From the NCBI RefSeq assembly GCF_015709455.1, contig NZ_JADNQW010000005.1:1426001-1490000 (forward strand): a stretch of 64,000 nt of DNA, read 5' to 3'. Every line of letters begins with the position of its first letter. The stretch's first letter is position 1. The notes beneath the pieces were generated by a model that was given only the letters and a program-made list of their open reading frames with translations, did not search any database and was not told where the DNA came from. The stretch comes from Methylosinus sp. H3A. Lineage in GTDB: Bacteria; Pseudomonadota; Alphaproteobacteria; Rhizobiales; Beijerinckiaceae. Of the stretch, positions 37,872 through 46,972 are shown one piece after another. A program made the position numbers and the translations under genes.

Positions 37872-38786
37872 ATGAACCATTGGAGATCGGCCGCAATCGT
37901 TCTCTGGCTGGCCGCGGCGGGGCCGGCCTTCGCGCAGGACAAGGGGACTCTGGACCCCAAGCCCCTGCCGCCTCTCGCCCATCCCGATGATCCGTCGACG
38001 CCGGCCAAGGAGTTCTTCGGCCGCGCGACGAGCCCCGCCCCGCTCGATCCCGATCCGATCGGCTTTTATTCGCATGGCTGCCTCGCCGGCGCCGAGCCAT
38101 TGCCCGTCAACGGGCCGAACTGGCAGATCATGCGGCTCTCGCGCAATCGCTTCTGGGGCTATCCTGCGCTCATCGCCTTTCTGCAGCGGCTCGCGCCGGC
38201 GGCGTCGCAGGCATCCGGCTGGCCGGGCCTGCTCATCGGCGATATTTCGCAGCCGCGCGGCGGGCCCATGCTCACCGGCCACGCCTCCCATCAGATCGGC
38301 CTCGACGCCGATATTTGGCTCACCCCCATGCCGCAGCGGGAATTGTCCCGCGCCGAGCGGGAGGAGATGTCGGCGACCGATATGGTGCGCGAGGATCGGC
38401 TCGACATCGATCCGAGCGTGTGGACCGAGGGCCATCTCGCCGTTCTGCGCACGGCGGCGCGGGCGCCGGAGGTACAGCGCATCTTCGTCAACGCGGCCAT
38501 CAAGCGGGCGCTGTGCCGGCAGGCGACGGGCGACCGCTCCTGGCTCGCCAAGGTGCGCCCCATGTTCGGGCACAATTATCATTTTCACATTAGGCTCTAT
38601 TGCCCGCGCGGCGCGGAGAGCTGCAAGGATCAGGATCCCGTGCCGCCGGGCGACGGCTGCGATTCATCCCTGGCCTGGTGGTTCACCGACGAGGCGCTGC
38701 ACCCGAAGAAATCGACCAAGACATGGCCGCCCATGACCATGTCGAAGCTGCCGACCGAATGCCGCGAGGTGTTGAAGGCGAAATAG
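37872..38786 (+). CDS. mepA: Penicillin-insensitive murein endopeptidase
   Basis: A 304-residue periplasmic metallopeptidase that cleaves D-Ala-mDAP crosslinks in peptidoglycan. The signal peptide ends AGPAFAQ. Family motifs are SHGCLAGAEPLP, GDISQPRGGPMLTGHASHQI with the zinc ligands and DADIW, and GHNYHFHIRLYCP. Cysteines in the C-terminal part (YCPRGAESC, GDGC) fit the disulfides of the family. The length is a little above the E. coli enzyme. Confidence 0.93.
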   Translation: MNHWRSAAIVLWLAAAGPAFAQDKGTLDPKPLPPLAHPDDPSTPAKEFFGRATSPAPLDPDPIGFYSHGCLAGAEPLPVNGPNWQIMRLSRNRFWGYPALIAFLQRLAPAASQASGWPGLLIGDISQPRGGPMLTGHASHQIGLDADIWLTPMPQRELSRAEREEMSATDMVREDRLDIDPSVWTEGHLAVLRTAARAPEVQRIFVNAAIKRALCRQATGDRSWLAKVRPMFGHNYHFHIRLYCPRGAESCKDQDPVPPGDGCDSSLAWWFTDEALHPKKSTKTWPPMTMSKLPTECREVLKAK

Positions 38787-38797
38787 ATGAATTGAAT

Positions 38798-39391
38798 TCA
38801 GCCTGGAGTCGCGCCCGGATCGACGCCGAGCCCGACGGGGCAGGCGACGCCCGTACCGCCGAGCCCGCAATAGCCGTCCGGATTCTTGGCCAGATATTGC
38901 TGGTGGTAGTCCTCGGCGTAATAGAAGAGCGGGGCCGGTGCGATCTGCGTCGTGATCGGCCCGAAGCCCTGCGCCGCGAGCGCTTCGCCATAGGCCCGCC
39001 GCGAGGACTCGGCGACCCGCAGCTGCTCGTCCGAATAGCAGAAGATCGCCGAGCGATATTGCGTGCCGATATCATTGCCCTGGCGGTTGCCCTGCGTCGG
39101 GTCGTGGCTCTCCCAAAAGACGCGGAGCAGCTCCTCGAAGGAGATGTTCGCCGGATCGAAGACGACGAGCGCCACTTCCGCATGGAAGGTGCGGCCGGCG
39201 CAGACCTCCTTGTAAGTGGGGTTTTCCGTGGTCCCGCCGGCATAGCCGACCGCGGTCGAATAGACGCTCTCGCCGAGCTTCCAGAAGCGCCGTTCCGCGC
39301 CCCAGAAACATCCGAGCCCAAAGACGGCCTGTTCCAGCCCCGGCGGGAAGGGGCCGTGGATGGGATGGTGATTGACGAAGTGATCGCTCAT
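38798..39391 (-). CDS. msrA: Peptide methionine sulfoxide reductase A
   Basis: A 197-residue enzyme that repairs methionine-S-sulfoxide. The catalytic cysteine is in [36 protein letters not shown] holds the C-terminal resolving cysteine region. ATG 39391 is preferred (AAAGG upstream); ATG 39466 would add about 25 residues of poor quality. The frame remains open through the next gene and tRNA, which is only a shadow. It is convergent with mepA, separated by 11 bases. Confidence 0.94.
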   Translation of the reverse strand: MSDHFVNHHPIHGPFPPGLEQAVFGLGCFWGAERRFWKLGESVYSTAVGYAGGTTENPTYKEVCAGRTFHAEVALVVFDPANISFEELLRVFWESHDPTQGNRQGNDIGTQYRSAIFCYSDEQLRVAESSRRAYGEALAAQGFGPITTQIAPAPLFYYAEDYHQQYLAKNPDGYCGLGGTGVACPVGLGVDPGATPG

Positions 39392-39465
39392 GTCGGTCGA
39401 CCTTTCGCTAAGCGACGCGCCTCCGCCCCGATATGGCCCCGCGGCGCCGGCGACGAAAGGGGACA

Positions 39466-39783
39466 TCAGCGCAAGGGAAAGTCGATCGGCCGGCGGCGCT
39501 TGCGGCTCAATGCAATGAGCAGGCCGCCGAGGCCGGTGAGCGCGAGGCTCAGCGGCGCGAGCAGCAGCGTGAAGACGACCGGGCTCCAGAATTGCGGCGC
39601 CTTTTGCTCGATGGCGATTCGAAACGCCTTCATTTGAGCCGGAAAAAGATCGGCGGCGCCTTCGCTCAGCGGCGTGACATGGAGCCCGTCGCCGGCGAGC
39701 GAACGCGCGCCATCGACGATGAGGGCGGCGAATCCGCCGGCGAGGAGGACGAGACCGAGAAAACGAATGAGCAATCTCAGCAT
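39466..39783 (-). CDS. Small two-span membrane protein
   Basis: About 105 residues from ATG 39783 (ATG 39813 also possible). Hydrophobic helices occur at about residues 2-22 ([20 protein letters not shown]) and 66-92 ([20 protein letters not shown]), with a basic C-terminus. Similar small proteins are common in Rhizobiales and some carry an unconvincing cytochrome b6f PetM label. Function unknown. It lies 74 bases upstream of msrA on the same strand. Confidence 0.65.
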   Translation of the reverse strand: MLRLLIRFLGLVLLAGGFAALIVDGARSLAGDGLHVTPLSEGAADLFPAQMKAFRIAIEQKAPQFWSPVVFTLLLAPLSLALTGLGGLLIALSRKRRRPIDFPLR

Positions 39784-39970
39784 GGCGGTTTCGAGCCCGA
39801 CGCGGAGCTTCATGCATAGAATGTGCGGAGCCGCCTGTCCACGCCGGGCCGCTACGGGGCGGCGAGCCGAAGTTTGACCGTGGACGGCTCACGGAATGAT
39901 TTGCACTCTGGCGGCTTGTGAATATAGTGCGCGCCGATCCAAGGCCGAATCTACGCCGGCCAGGATTCAC

Positions 39971-40060
39971 GGAGGGGTGGCCGAGTGGTTGAAGGCGCAC
40001 GCCTGGAAAGTGTGTATACGGGAAACCGTATCGCGGGTTCGAATCCCGCCCCCTCCGCCA
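39971..40060 (+). tRNA. tRNA-Ser (GGA)
   Basis: A 90-base tRNA with an acceptor stem GGAGGGG / CCCCTCC, anticodon loop CTGGAAA (anticodon GGA), a long variable arm (TATACGGGAAACCGTA), T-arm GGGTTCGAATCCC and an encoded CCA. All four stems pair. Confidence 0.97.
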
Positions 40061-40233
40061 GCCGATAGCCACGAGTATCGACGCGACCGGGTTTTCGCGC
40101 TCGGGCGGCGTCCGACCCCGAATGAGCAGCTTTCACGGGCAGAGGTCGAGCGCCGATGAGCGCCAGACGCAGCAAAACCGCGGGCGCTATACTCGCACCC
40201 ACGTTCGCTGCTCGATTGGCCCGATTTGATTTT

Positions 40234-40308
40234 TGGAGCGGGCGAAGGGATTCGAACCCTCGACCCCAACCTTGGCAAGGTTGTGCTCTACCCCTGAGCT
40301 ACACCCGC
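40234..40308 (-). tRNA. tRNA-Gly (GCC)
   Basis: On the minus strand: acceptor GCGGGTG / CGCCCGC, D-arm GCTCAGGGGTAGAGC, anticodon arm AACCTTGCCAAGGTT (anticodon GCC), T-arm GAGGGTTCGAATCCCTT and encoded CCA. The length is 75 bases. Confidence 0.97.
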
Positions 40309-40516
40309 ATCCATGCCGCGTCGCCGCGACGGGGCCCTTATGCCGTAATCGAAGCGTCATTGCAACTGTCTCGAACGTCTGCGCACAGGGAGAGGCGATC
40401 TATCTTTTCGCCGCCGCCTGCGCTAATCGGTCGAGGTTCCGCGCCGGCGCCCGAAATGGCGGCCTGGCGCGCGAACTCTTGTACGCCGCCCAGTCCCAGT
40501 CCGCGGATTTCCGCCC

Positions 40517-40807
40517 TTGAGCGCCTCAGCTTCAGACGATCCCGACATTCGCCGCCGGCGCATAAAAATTCGCGCCTGGCGTCGCGGCATGCGCGAAATG
40601 GACATTTTGATGGGCCGTTTCGTCGACGCCGAGATCGCCGCTCTGCCCGAGGCCGAGCTCGACGATCTCGAAGCGCTGCTGGACGCGCAGGACGACGAGG
40701 TCTTCCGCTGGCTGTCGCGCGCCGAGCCGGTTCCGGCGCGCTATGACACGCCCCTTTTCCGCCGGATCGCGGCTTTCCATAACCATGAGAAGCCGCTCGA
40801 TCTCTAG
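40517..40807 (+). CDS. sdhE: FAD assembly factor SdhE
   Basis: A 96-residue protein of the SdhE/SDH5 (DUF339) family, which helps attach FAD to the succinate dehydrogenase flavoprotein. The conserved RRGMREMDILMGRFVD matches the RGxxExD motif. The start is TTG 40517 by frame and context; an internal ATG (40590) would remove part of the motif. It lies directly upstream of mfd, separated by a palindromic repeat. Confidence 0.9.
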   Translation: MSASASDDPDIRRRRIKIRAWRRGMREMDILMGRFVDAEIAALPEAELDDLEALLDAQDDEVFRWLSRAEPVPARYDTPLFRRIAAFHNHEKPLDL

Positions 40808-40808
40808 A

Positions 40809-40853
40809 GCATGTTCCTGAAAACCGCGAAGCGGTTTTCGGACAAGAACATGC
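40809..40853. repeat. Palindromic repeat (family E) between sdhE and mfd
   Basis: GCATGTTCCTGAAAACCGC pairs with GCGGTTTTCGGACAAGAACATGC, with one bulge. It belongs to a repeat type widespread in Rhizobiales. It may end sdhE transcripts. Confidence 0.75.
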
Positions 40854-40886
40854 GAACTCAAACAGCTCTAAAGACCCGACAGGATC

Positions 40887-43800
40887 ATGACCGATCTTCG
40901 ATCCGCCGTCGCCCGTATCGAAAAAGGCGACAAGCTCCGCTTCGTGAATGTCCCGGACGGTTTCGACGCCTTCGTCGCCGCCGATCTCACCCGCGCGCTG
41001 GCCCGCGTCGCGGAAGGGCGGCCGGCCGTCTTCGTCCATGTGGCGCGCGACGCGCAACGCTCGGCGGCCTTTCGCGAGGCGTTGCGATTCGCCGCGCCCG
41101 AGGCGGAGGCGCTGGATTTCCCCGGCTGGGACTGCCAGCCCTATGATCGCGTCTCGCCCAACGCCGCCATCTCCGCCCGCCGCATGACGGCGCTGGCGCG
41201 GCTCGCCCGCTCCAAATCCTCGGCCGAGCGGCCGCGCGTTCTCGTCACCACAGTGGATTGCCTGCTCCAGCGCGTCCCGCCGCTGGAAAGCGTCGCCGCC
41301 GACACGTTCTCGGCCGCGCCGGGCAATGTCGTGCGTCTGGACGAGCTCGCCCTCTGGCTCGAGACCAACGGCTTTCTGCGCTCCTCCACCGTGCGCGAGA
41401 CCGGCGAATACGCCCAGCGCGGCGGTATCGTCGATCTCTACGCGCCGGGAATGCCGGGGCCGATCCGCCTCGATTTCTTCGGCGACACGCTCGAATCGAT
41501 TCGCAGCTTCGATCCAGAGAGCCAGCGCACCATTGGGCAATTGCGCTCGCTCGATCTCGTGCCGATGAGCGAGCTGCGCCTCACCAGCGACACGATGCGG
41601 CGCTTCCGCCAAGCCTACACCACGCGCTTCGGCGGCCAAACGCGCGGCGATGCTCTTTATGAGGCGATCAGCGAGGGCCGCCGCCATCAGGGCGCGGAAC
41701 ATTGGCTGCCGCTCTTTTATGCGCGCATGGGCAGTGTTTTCGATTATGTGGGCGAGGCGCCGCTGCTGCTCGATCCGCTGGTCGAGGAAGCCGCCGGCGA
41801 GCGGCTGACGCAGATCGCCGATTATTACGACGCGCGCAAATTCGCCTATGACGCCGCCCCGGCCGACTCCAACTACAAGCCGCTGCCGCCGGATCAGCTC
41901 TATCTCACCATAGAGGAATGGCGCGGCAAGCTCGAGGGCCGCAGCCTCGCGACATTCTCGCCCTTCGCCGCGCCCGACGGCGCCGGCAAGGAGACGATCG
42001 ATTGCGCCGCCCGCGCCGGCCGCGATTTCGCGCCCGAGCGCAATAATGAGGACACCAATGTCTTCGAGGTCGCCGTCGAGCATGTGAAGGCGCTGCGCGG
42101 CGCCGGCAAGAGCGTCGTCGTCGCCGGCTGGTCGGATGGGTCCTGCGAGCGTCTCGGCAGCGTGCTCGCCGAGCATGGGCTGCGCGATCTGAAGACGGTT
42201 TCCTCTCTGCCGGCGGCGCTGGCGCTCGGCAAGGGCGCGGCGGCGCTCGCCGTGCTCGGCGTGGAGCATGGCTTCGAGACGGAAGGCCTCGCCATTCTCG
42301 GCGAGCAGGATATTCTCGGCGACCGCCTCGTGCGCCGCCGGCGCAAGACCAAGCATACGGAAAATCTTCTCGGCGAGGTCGCGGCGCTCTCGGCCGGCGA
42401 TCTCGTCGTGCATGTCGATCACGGCATCGGCCGCTTCATCGGCCTGGAGACGATCACCGCCGCCGGCGCGCCGCATGATTGCCTCGAGATTCACTATGCC
42501 GGAGGCGACAAGCTCTATCTGCCGGTCGAGAATATCGAGCTGCTGACGCGCTACGGCTCCGAGGATACGGAGGCCGTTCTCGACAAGCTCGGCGGCGTCG
42601 GCTGGCAGACGCGCAAGGCGCGGCTGAAGAACCGCATTCGCGAGATGGCCAAGGGCCTCATCGCGATCGCGGCGCAGCGCAGTCTGCGGCAGGCGACCAA
42701 GCTCGTCCCGCCGGAAGGACTCTACGACGAATTTTGCGCGCGTTTTCCTTACGACGAGACGGAGGATCAGGCCGCGGCGATCGAGGCCGTGCTCGACGAT
42801 CTCGGCTCTGGCCGTCCGATGGATCGGCTCGTCTGCGGCGACGTCGGCTTCGGCAAGACGGAAGTGGCGCTGCGCGCCGCCTTCTGCGCGGCGATCAATG
42901 GCCGCCAAGTGGCCGTCGTCGTGCCGACGACATTGCTCGCGCGTCAGCATTACAAGACTTTCTCGACGCGCTTCTCCGGCCTGCCGATTCGCGTCGCGCA
43001 ATTGTCGCGCATGACTCACGCCTCTGACATGCGCCTCGCCAAGGCCGGCATTGCGGATGGAACCGTCGATATCGCCGTCGGCACCCATGCCGTGCTCGGC
43101 AAGGCGATCTCCTTCAAGGATCTCGGCCTCGTCATCATCGATGAGGAGCAGCATTTCGGCGTCGGCCATAAGGAGCGGCTGAAGGAGCTGCGCGCCGAAG
43201 TGCATGTGCTGACGCTTTCGGCGACGCCCATCCCGCGCACTTTGCAGCTCGCCATGACCGGCGTGCGCGAATTGTCGCTCATCGCCACCGCGCCGGTCGA
43301 TCGCCTCGCCGTGCGCAGCTTTGTTTCTCCCTTCGATCCGCTCATCGTGCGCGAGGCGCTGCTGCGCGAGCGCTATCGCGGGGGCCAGGCCTTCTTCGTC
43401 TGTCCTCGTATCGAAGATCTGGAGGACGCCGCCGCCTTTTTGCGCGAGGCCGTGCCGGAGGCGAAATTCGTCATGGCGCATGGGCAAATGGCGGCCGGCG
43501 ATCTCGAGGAGCGCATGACCGCCTTCTACGAGGGGAAATTTGACATTCTCCTCTCGACCACCATCGTCGAATCCGGGTTGGACATTCCGACCGCCAACAC
43601 GCTCATCGTCTGGCGCGCCGATATGTTCGGCCTCGCGCAGCTCTATCAGCTGCGCGGACGCGTCGGCCGCGCCAAGACGCGCGCCTATGCGCTGTTCACC
43701 ACGCCCGCCAATAAGACGATCACGCCGCAAGCGCAAAAGCGTCTCGAAGTGCTGCAGAGCCTCGACACGCTGGGCGCCGGCTTCCAGCTCGCCAGCCACG

Positions 43801-44408
43801 ATCTCGATATTCGCGGCGCCGGAAATCTTCTCGGCGAGGAGCAGTCCGGCCATATCAAGGAGGTCGGCTACGAGCTCTATCAGCAGATGCTGGGCGATGC
43901 GATCACCCTGCTGAAGGCCGGCATAGAGGAGCCGGAGGAGGAGGCCTGGTCGCCGACCATCGCCATCGGAGCGCCGGTGACGATACCGGAAGATTATGTG
44001 CAAGACCTCACTTTGCGCCTGCAGCTCTATCGCCGCCTCTCGACGCTGGAGACGGATCAGGACATCGAATCCTTCGCGGCGGAGCTGATCGACCGTTTCG
44101 GCCCGACGCCGCCGGAGGTGGAGCTGCTGCTCAAGATCGTCGCCATCAAGGCGCTCTGCCGAAGGGCGCATGTGGAGAAGCTGGAGGCGGGGCCCAAGGG
44201 CGTCATCGTCGCTTTCCGCGACGGCAATTTCGCCGATCCCGCCGGCCTCGCGCGTTTCGTCATGGAGCCGGGCACGCAGGCAAAGGTGCGCCCGGACATG
44301 AAGATCGTCTTCATCCGCGATTTCGCCGATATGAAGAGCCGTCTCGAGGGCGCGCGCCGAATCTTGCGCACGTTGGTGTCGATTGCGGAGAAGAAAAAGG
44401 CGGCGTGA
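40887..44408 (+). CDS. mfd: Transcription-repair coupling factor
   Basis: An 1173-residue ATP-driven translocase that removes RNA polymerase stalled at DNA damage and recruits UvrA. Order: UvrB-like N-terminal domain (VAEGRPAVFVHVARDAQRSA, FPGWDCQPYDRVSPN), the RNA-polymerase-interacting CarD-like domain near residues 490-570 (DLVVHVDHGIGRFIGLE), helicase domain with Walker A GDVGFGKTEVALRAA and DEEQ box (IIDEEQHFGVGHKERLK), motif VI-like QLRGRVGRAKTRAYAL, and the C-terminal regulatory domain. The length is normal. Confidence 0.96.
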   Translation: MTDLRSAVARIEKGDKLRFVNVPDGFDAFVAADLTRALARVAEGRPAVFVHVARDAQRSAAFREALRFAAPEAEALDFPGWDCQPYDRVSPNAAISARRMTALARLARSKSSAERPRVLVTTVDCLLQRVPPLESVAADTFSAAPGNVVRLDELALWLETNGFLRSSTVRETGEYAQRGGIVDLYAPGMPGPIRLDFFGDTLESIRSFDPESQRTIGQLRSLDLVPMSELRLTSDTMRRFRQAYTTRFGGQTRGDALYEAISEGRRHQGAEHWLPLFYARMGSVFDYVGEAPLLLDPLVEEAAGERLTQIADYYDARKFAYDAAPADSNYKPLPPDQLYLTIEEWRGKLEGRSLATFSPFAAPDGAGKETIDCAARAGRDFAPERNNEDTNVFEVAVEHVKALRGAGKSVVVAGWSDGSCERLGSVLAEHGLRDLKTVSSLPAALALGKGAAALAVLGVEHGFETEGLAILGEQDILGDRLVRRRRKTKHTENLLGEVAALSAGDLVVHVDHGIGRFIGLETITAAGAPHDCLEIHYAGGDKLYLPVENIELLTRYGSEDTEAVLDKLGGVGWQTRKARLKNRIREMAKGLIAIAAQRSLRQATKLVPPEGLYDEFCARFPYDETEDQAAAIEAVLDDLGSGRPMDRLVCGDVGFGKTEVALRAAFCAAINGRQVAVVVPTTLLARQHYKTFSTRFSGLPIRVAQLSRMTHASDMRLAKAGIADGTVDIAVGTHAVLGKAISFKDLGLVIIDEEQHFGVGHKERLKELRAEVHVLTLSATPIPRTLQLAMTGVRELSLIATAPVDRLAVRSFVSPFDPLIVREALLRERYRGGQAFFVCPRIEDLEDAAAFLREAVPEAKFVMAHGQMAAGDLEERMTAFYEGKFDILLSTTIVESGLDIPTANTLIVWRADMFGLAQLYQLRGRVGRAKTRAYALFTTPANKTITPQAQKRLEVLQSLDTLGAGFQLASHDLDIRGAGNLLGEEQSGHIKEVGYELYQQMLGDAITLLKAGIEEPEEEAWSPTIAIGAPVTIPEDYVQDLTLRLQLYRRLSTLETDQDIESFAAELIDRFGPTPPEVELLLKIVAIKALCRRAHVEKLEAGPKGVIVAFRDGNFADPAGLARFVMEPGTQAKVRPDMKIVFIRDFADMKSRLEGARRILRTLVSIAEKKKAA

Positions 44409-44480
44409 CGCCGTCTTTGCGCGCTATGCGCGGACGCACTGGACCGCGCGCCGCGAGACGCGCAGACTATTCGATCGAAT

Positions 44481-45740
44481 ATGATTACGAAGGATAGTCC
44501 ATTGCATTCGACGAATGACATCGAAAAGCTCTCCGGCCTCCTCGGCTATTGGCGCGCGACGCCGCTCTATGCTCGCATCATCGCCGCCGTGGCGCTGGGC
44601 GTCGGAGCCGGCCTCGCGCTGGGCGATGCGGCGCAAATCCTCGAGACGCCGGCCAAGCTCGTCCTGCGCCTGCTCGGCGCTCTGGCGCCGCCGCTGATCC
44701 TGCTCGCCATCGTGCAGGCGCTGATGCGCGCGCATTTGGGCGGACGACAGGCGCTACGTCTCGTCACGCTGCTGCTCACCAATACGCTGGTGGCGATCTT
44801 CATCGGCCTCGCTGTGGCCAATGTGTTGCAGCCCGGCGCCTGGATGTCGGCCGTCCCTGGCGCACCGGCGGCCAAGCCCGTGGGGGGCGGCGCCGATCCG
44901 CTGTCGCAATTCCTCGACAGCGTGCCCAAGAGCATCGTCGGGCCCTTCTCCGACAATGGCGCGGTGATGGGCGTCATCTTCATCGCGATCGCCTTCGGCA
45001 TAGCGCTGCGCGGGCTGAAGACGCATGAGGTCTGCACGGTCGAGGATCTCGTGCATGTGGCGCTGACCAGCCTCATCACCATTCTGCATTGGATCATCGA
45101 TGTCGTGCCCTTCGCCGTCTTCGGCCTCGTCGCCAGCATCGTCGGGGTGAAAGGCTTTCGCGATTTTTTCGCGCTCGGCGGATTCTTCATCGCCGTGCTG
45201 ACCGCGCTGGCGCTGCAATTCCTCTATTATGCGCTGCGCATAAGGTTCGGCTCATGGGCGAGCCCGCTGCATGTCGTCGGCGGCGTGCGCGATGCGCTGC
45301 TCATGGCCTTTTCGACCGGCAGCTCCACAGTGACAATGCCGCTGACCTATGAGCGTCTGCGCGACAAGGTGGGCCTGCGCGAGCAATCGGCCAGCATGGG
45401 CGCGCTGGTCGGCTCCAATTTCAACAATGACGGCACGGCGCTCTATGAGGCGATGGCGGCGCTGTTCGTCGCGCAATTGCTGGGGTTGCAATTGACGCTC
45501 GGTCAGCAGTTTCTGGTGGTGCTGACCTCGGTCGTCGCCTCTGTGGGCGCGGCCGGCATTCCGGAAGCCGGCCTCGTGACCATGACCATGGTGTTCCGCG
45601 CCGTGTCGCTGCCGACGGATTATATCGCGCTGCTGCTGACGGTCGACTGGCTCTTGGACCGCTGCCGCACGGCGATCAATGTGATGGGCGATGTGACGGT
45701 GAGCTGCTTGTTGGACGGCAAGGTGCGGGAGGAGAAATAG
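44481..45740 (+). CDS. Dicarboxylate/amino acid:cation symporter (DAACS family)
   Basis: A 419-residue membrane carrier. Family hallmarks are the serine-rich re-entrant loop (AFSTGSSTVTMPLTYE), the substrate/cation region SNFNNDGTALYEAMAALFVA, the second loop VGAAGIPEAGLVTMTMV and DWLLDRCRTAINVMGD. It probably imports a C4-dicarboxylate or glutamate/aspartate with protons or sodium; the residues do not decide which. In this context C4 acid uptake or balance is possible. It starts about 70 bases after mfd. Confidence 0.9.
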   Translation: MITKDSPLHSTNDIEKLSGLLGYWRATPLYARIIAAVALGVGAGLALGDAAQILETPAKLVLRLLGALAPPLILLAIVQALMRAHLGGRQALRLVTLLLTNTLVAIFIGLAVANVLQPGAWMSAVPGAPAAKPVGGGADPLSQFLDSVPKSIVGPFSDNGAVMGVIFIAIAFGIALRGLKTHEVCTVEDLVHVALTSLITILHWIIDVVPFAVFGLVASIVGVKGFRDFFALGGFFIAVLTALALQFLYYALRIRFGSWASPLHVVGGVRDALLMAFSTGSSTVTMPLTYERLRDKVGLREQSASMGALVGSNFNNDGTALYEAMAALFVAQLLGLQLTLGQQFLVVLTSVVASVGAAGIPEAGLVTMTMVFRAVSLPTDYIALLLTVDWLLDRCRTAINVMGDVTVSCLLDGKVREEK

Positions 45741-45792
45741 CCGGGCCGCGTCGCGCGGCAAAATCCGAAGGCGCATCACGGAACGGAAATAT

Positions 45793-46941
45793 TTGTCGCG
45801 AGCGAGAAAAGCGCCGGCAAAATTTCTCGCGCAATCTCGCCTGCGAGATGCCGCGCACGGCGTGGGACGTTCTTCGGATCCGGGTGAGAGCTTGAAGGAA
45901 GCGCTCGCGCATTGCGCAGTTGCGGGCATGATGCTGGTCGCCCTCCTGCGCCCGACATTGGGAGCCGATCCCACCGGCTGCTCGACCTATGCTTTCGTTC
46001 CCGCGACAATCTCGGCGGACGGCAAGCGGCTGCTGACGAAGATCGGCAGGAATCGCACCGCCGTTCCCACTTTGCCGGAGCCCGGCGATCACAATGGCTG
46101 GGCGCGGCTCCAGGCCGCCGCGGCTTCGGCGCGCGAGGTCGATCTCGACGCGCTGAAGACGCAGGACGTCACTGTGTCTCGGGTCGAGATCGGCGGCGCG
46201 GCCTATTTCGACATAGAGCCGCGCGGGCTCGTCGCCGACGGGTCGGCGATCGTCTATCTCCATGGCGGCGCCTTTGTGTATTTCGACGCGCGCGGGTCGC
46301 TCGCCGGAATGACGAAGCTCGCGCGCGCCTTCGGCCGTCGCGTGATCGTCGTCGACTATCGCCTCGCGCCCGCGGCGAAATGGCCGCAGGTCACCGACGA
46401 CGTCGTCACCGTGGTGAAGCGCCTGCTGGCGTCTGGATCGCAGATGCGGCGGATCGCCATTTTCGGCGATTCCGCCGGCGGCAATCTCGCGGTCGCGACG
46501 ACGCTGAAAATGCGCGACCAGGGCCTCGGCCTGCCGGCGGCGGTGGTGACATGGTCGCTCACCGCCGATTTCGGCAACGCCGCCGACACGCGCGTGACGC
46601 TGCGCGACGCCGATCCCATCATGGCCTATGACCGCCAGATCAAAAACGCCATGCTCGCCTATGCGGACGAGAAGGATTGGAGCCATCCTTACGTCTCGCC
46701 CGTCTATGGCGATTTCGAGAAGGGCTTTCCGCCGGCTCTCATCCAGGCGGGCACGCGGGAAATTCTGCTCAGCGATTCGGTGCGGCTGTATCAGGCGATC
46801 GAGGCCGCGGGCGGCACGGCCAAGCTCGACGTCTATGAGGGAATGCCGCATGTGTTCCAGGCGCAAATTCCCGATGCGCCGGAGTCGCGGCTGGCCCTCG
46901 CCAAAGTGAAGGCGTTTCTCGACCGGCATTTGGCGCAGTGA
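45793..46941 (+). CDS. Exported alpha/beta hydrolase (HSL family)
   Basis: A hydrolase of the hormone-sensitive lipase type. The oxyanion motif is VYLHGGAFVYFD, the nucleophile elbow GDSAGGNLAVA and the catalytic histidine EGMPHVFQ. The listed start (TTG 45793) is the longest frame of 382 residues. A start at TTG 45892 or ATG 45928 would give a neat signal peptide (MMLVALLRPTLGADP), so the mature enzyme is likely periplasmic. Substrates of this group are small acyl esters. The true start is uncertain. Confidence 0.8.
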   Translation: MSRARKAPAKFLAQSRLRDAAHGVGRSSDPGESLKEALAHCAVAGMMLVALLRPTLGADPTGCSTYAFVPATISADGKRLLTKIGRNRTAVPTLPEPGDHNGWARLQAAAASAREVDLDALKTQDVTVSRVEIGGAAYFDIEPRGLVADGSAIVYLHGGAFVYFDARGSLAGMTKLARAFGRRVIVVDYRLAPAAKWPQVTDDVVTVVKRLLASGSQMRRIAIFGDSAGGNLAVATTLKMRDQGLGLPAAVVTWSLTADFGNAADTRVTLRDADPIMAYDRQIKNAMLAYADEKDWSHPYVSPVYGDFEKGFPPALIQAGTREILLSDSVRLYQAIEAAGGTAKLDVYEGMPHVFQAQIPDAPESRLALAKVKAFLDRHLAQ

Positions 46942-46972
46942 GCGAAGCTTCGCTCACCCATGCACCCCAGGC

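Noticed and set aside
37764..37880. Possible 38-residue minus-strand protein ending SPRGKAKKR upstream of mepA
   Set aside because: It overlaps the mepA start, has no ribosome-binding site I can see and no family match.
39971..40308. tRNA-associated integration site for a mobile island
   Set aside because: No integrase and no direct repeat of the tRNA 3' end is seen nearby; flanking genes are ordinary.
40338..44171. 1277-codon minus-strand frame opposite mfd
   Set aside because: Antisense shadow of mfd; it also runs through sdhE and has no recognisable domain.
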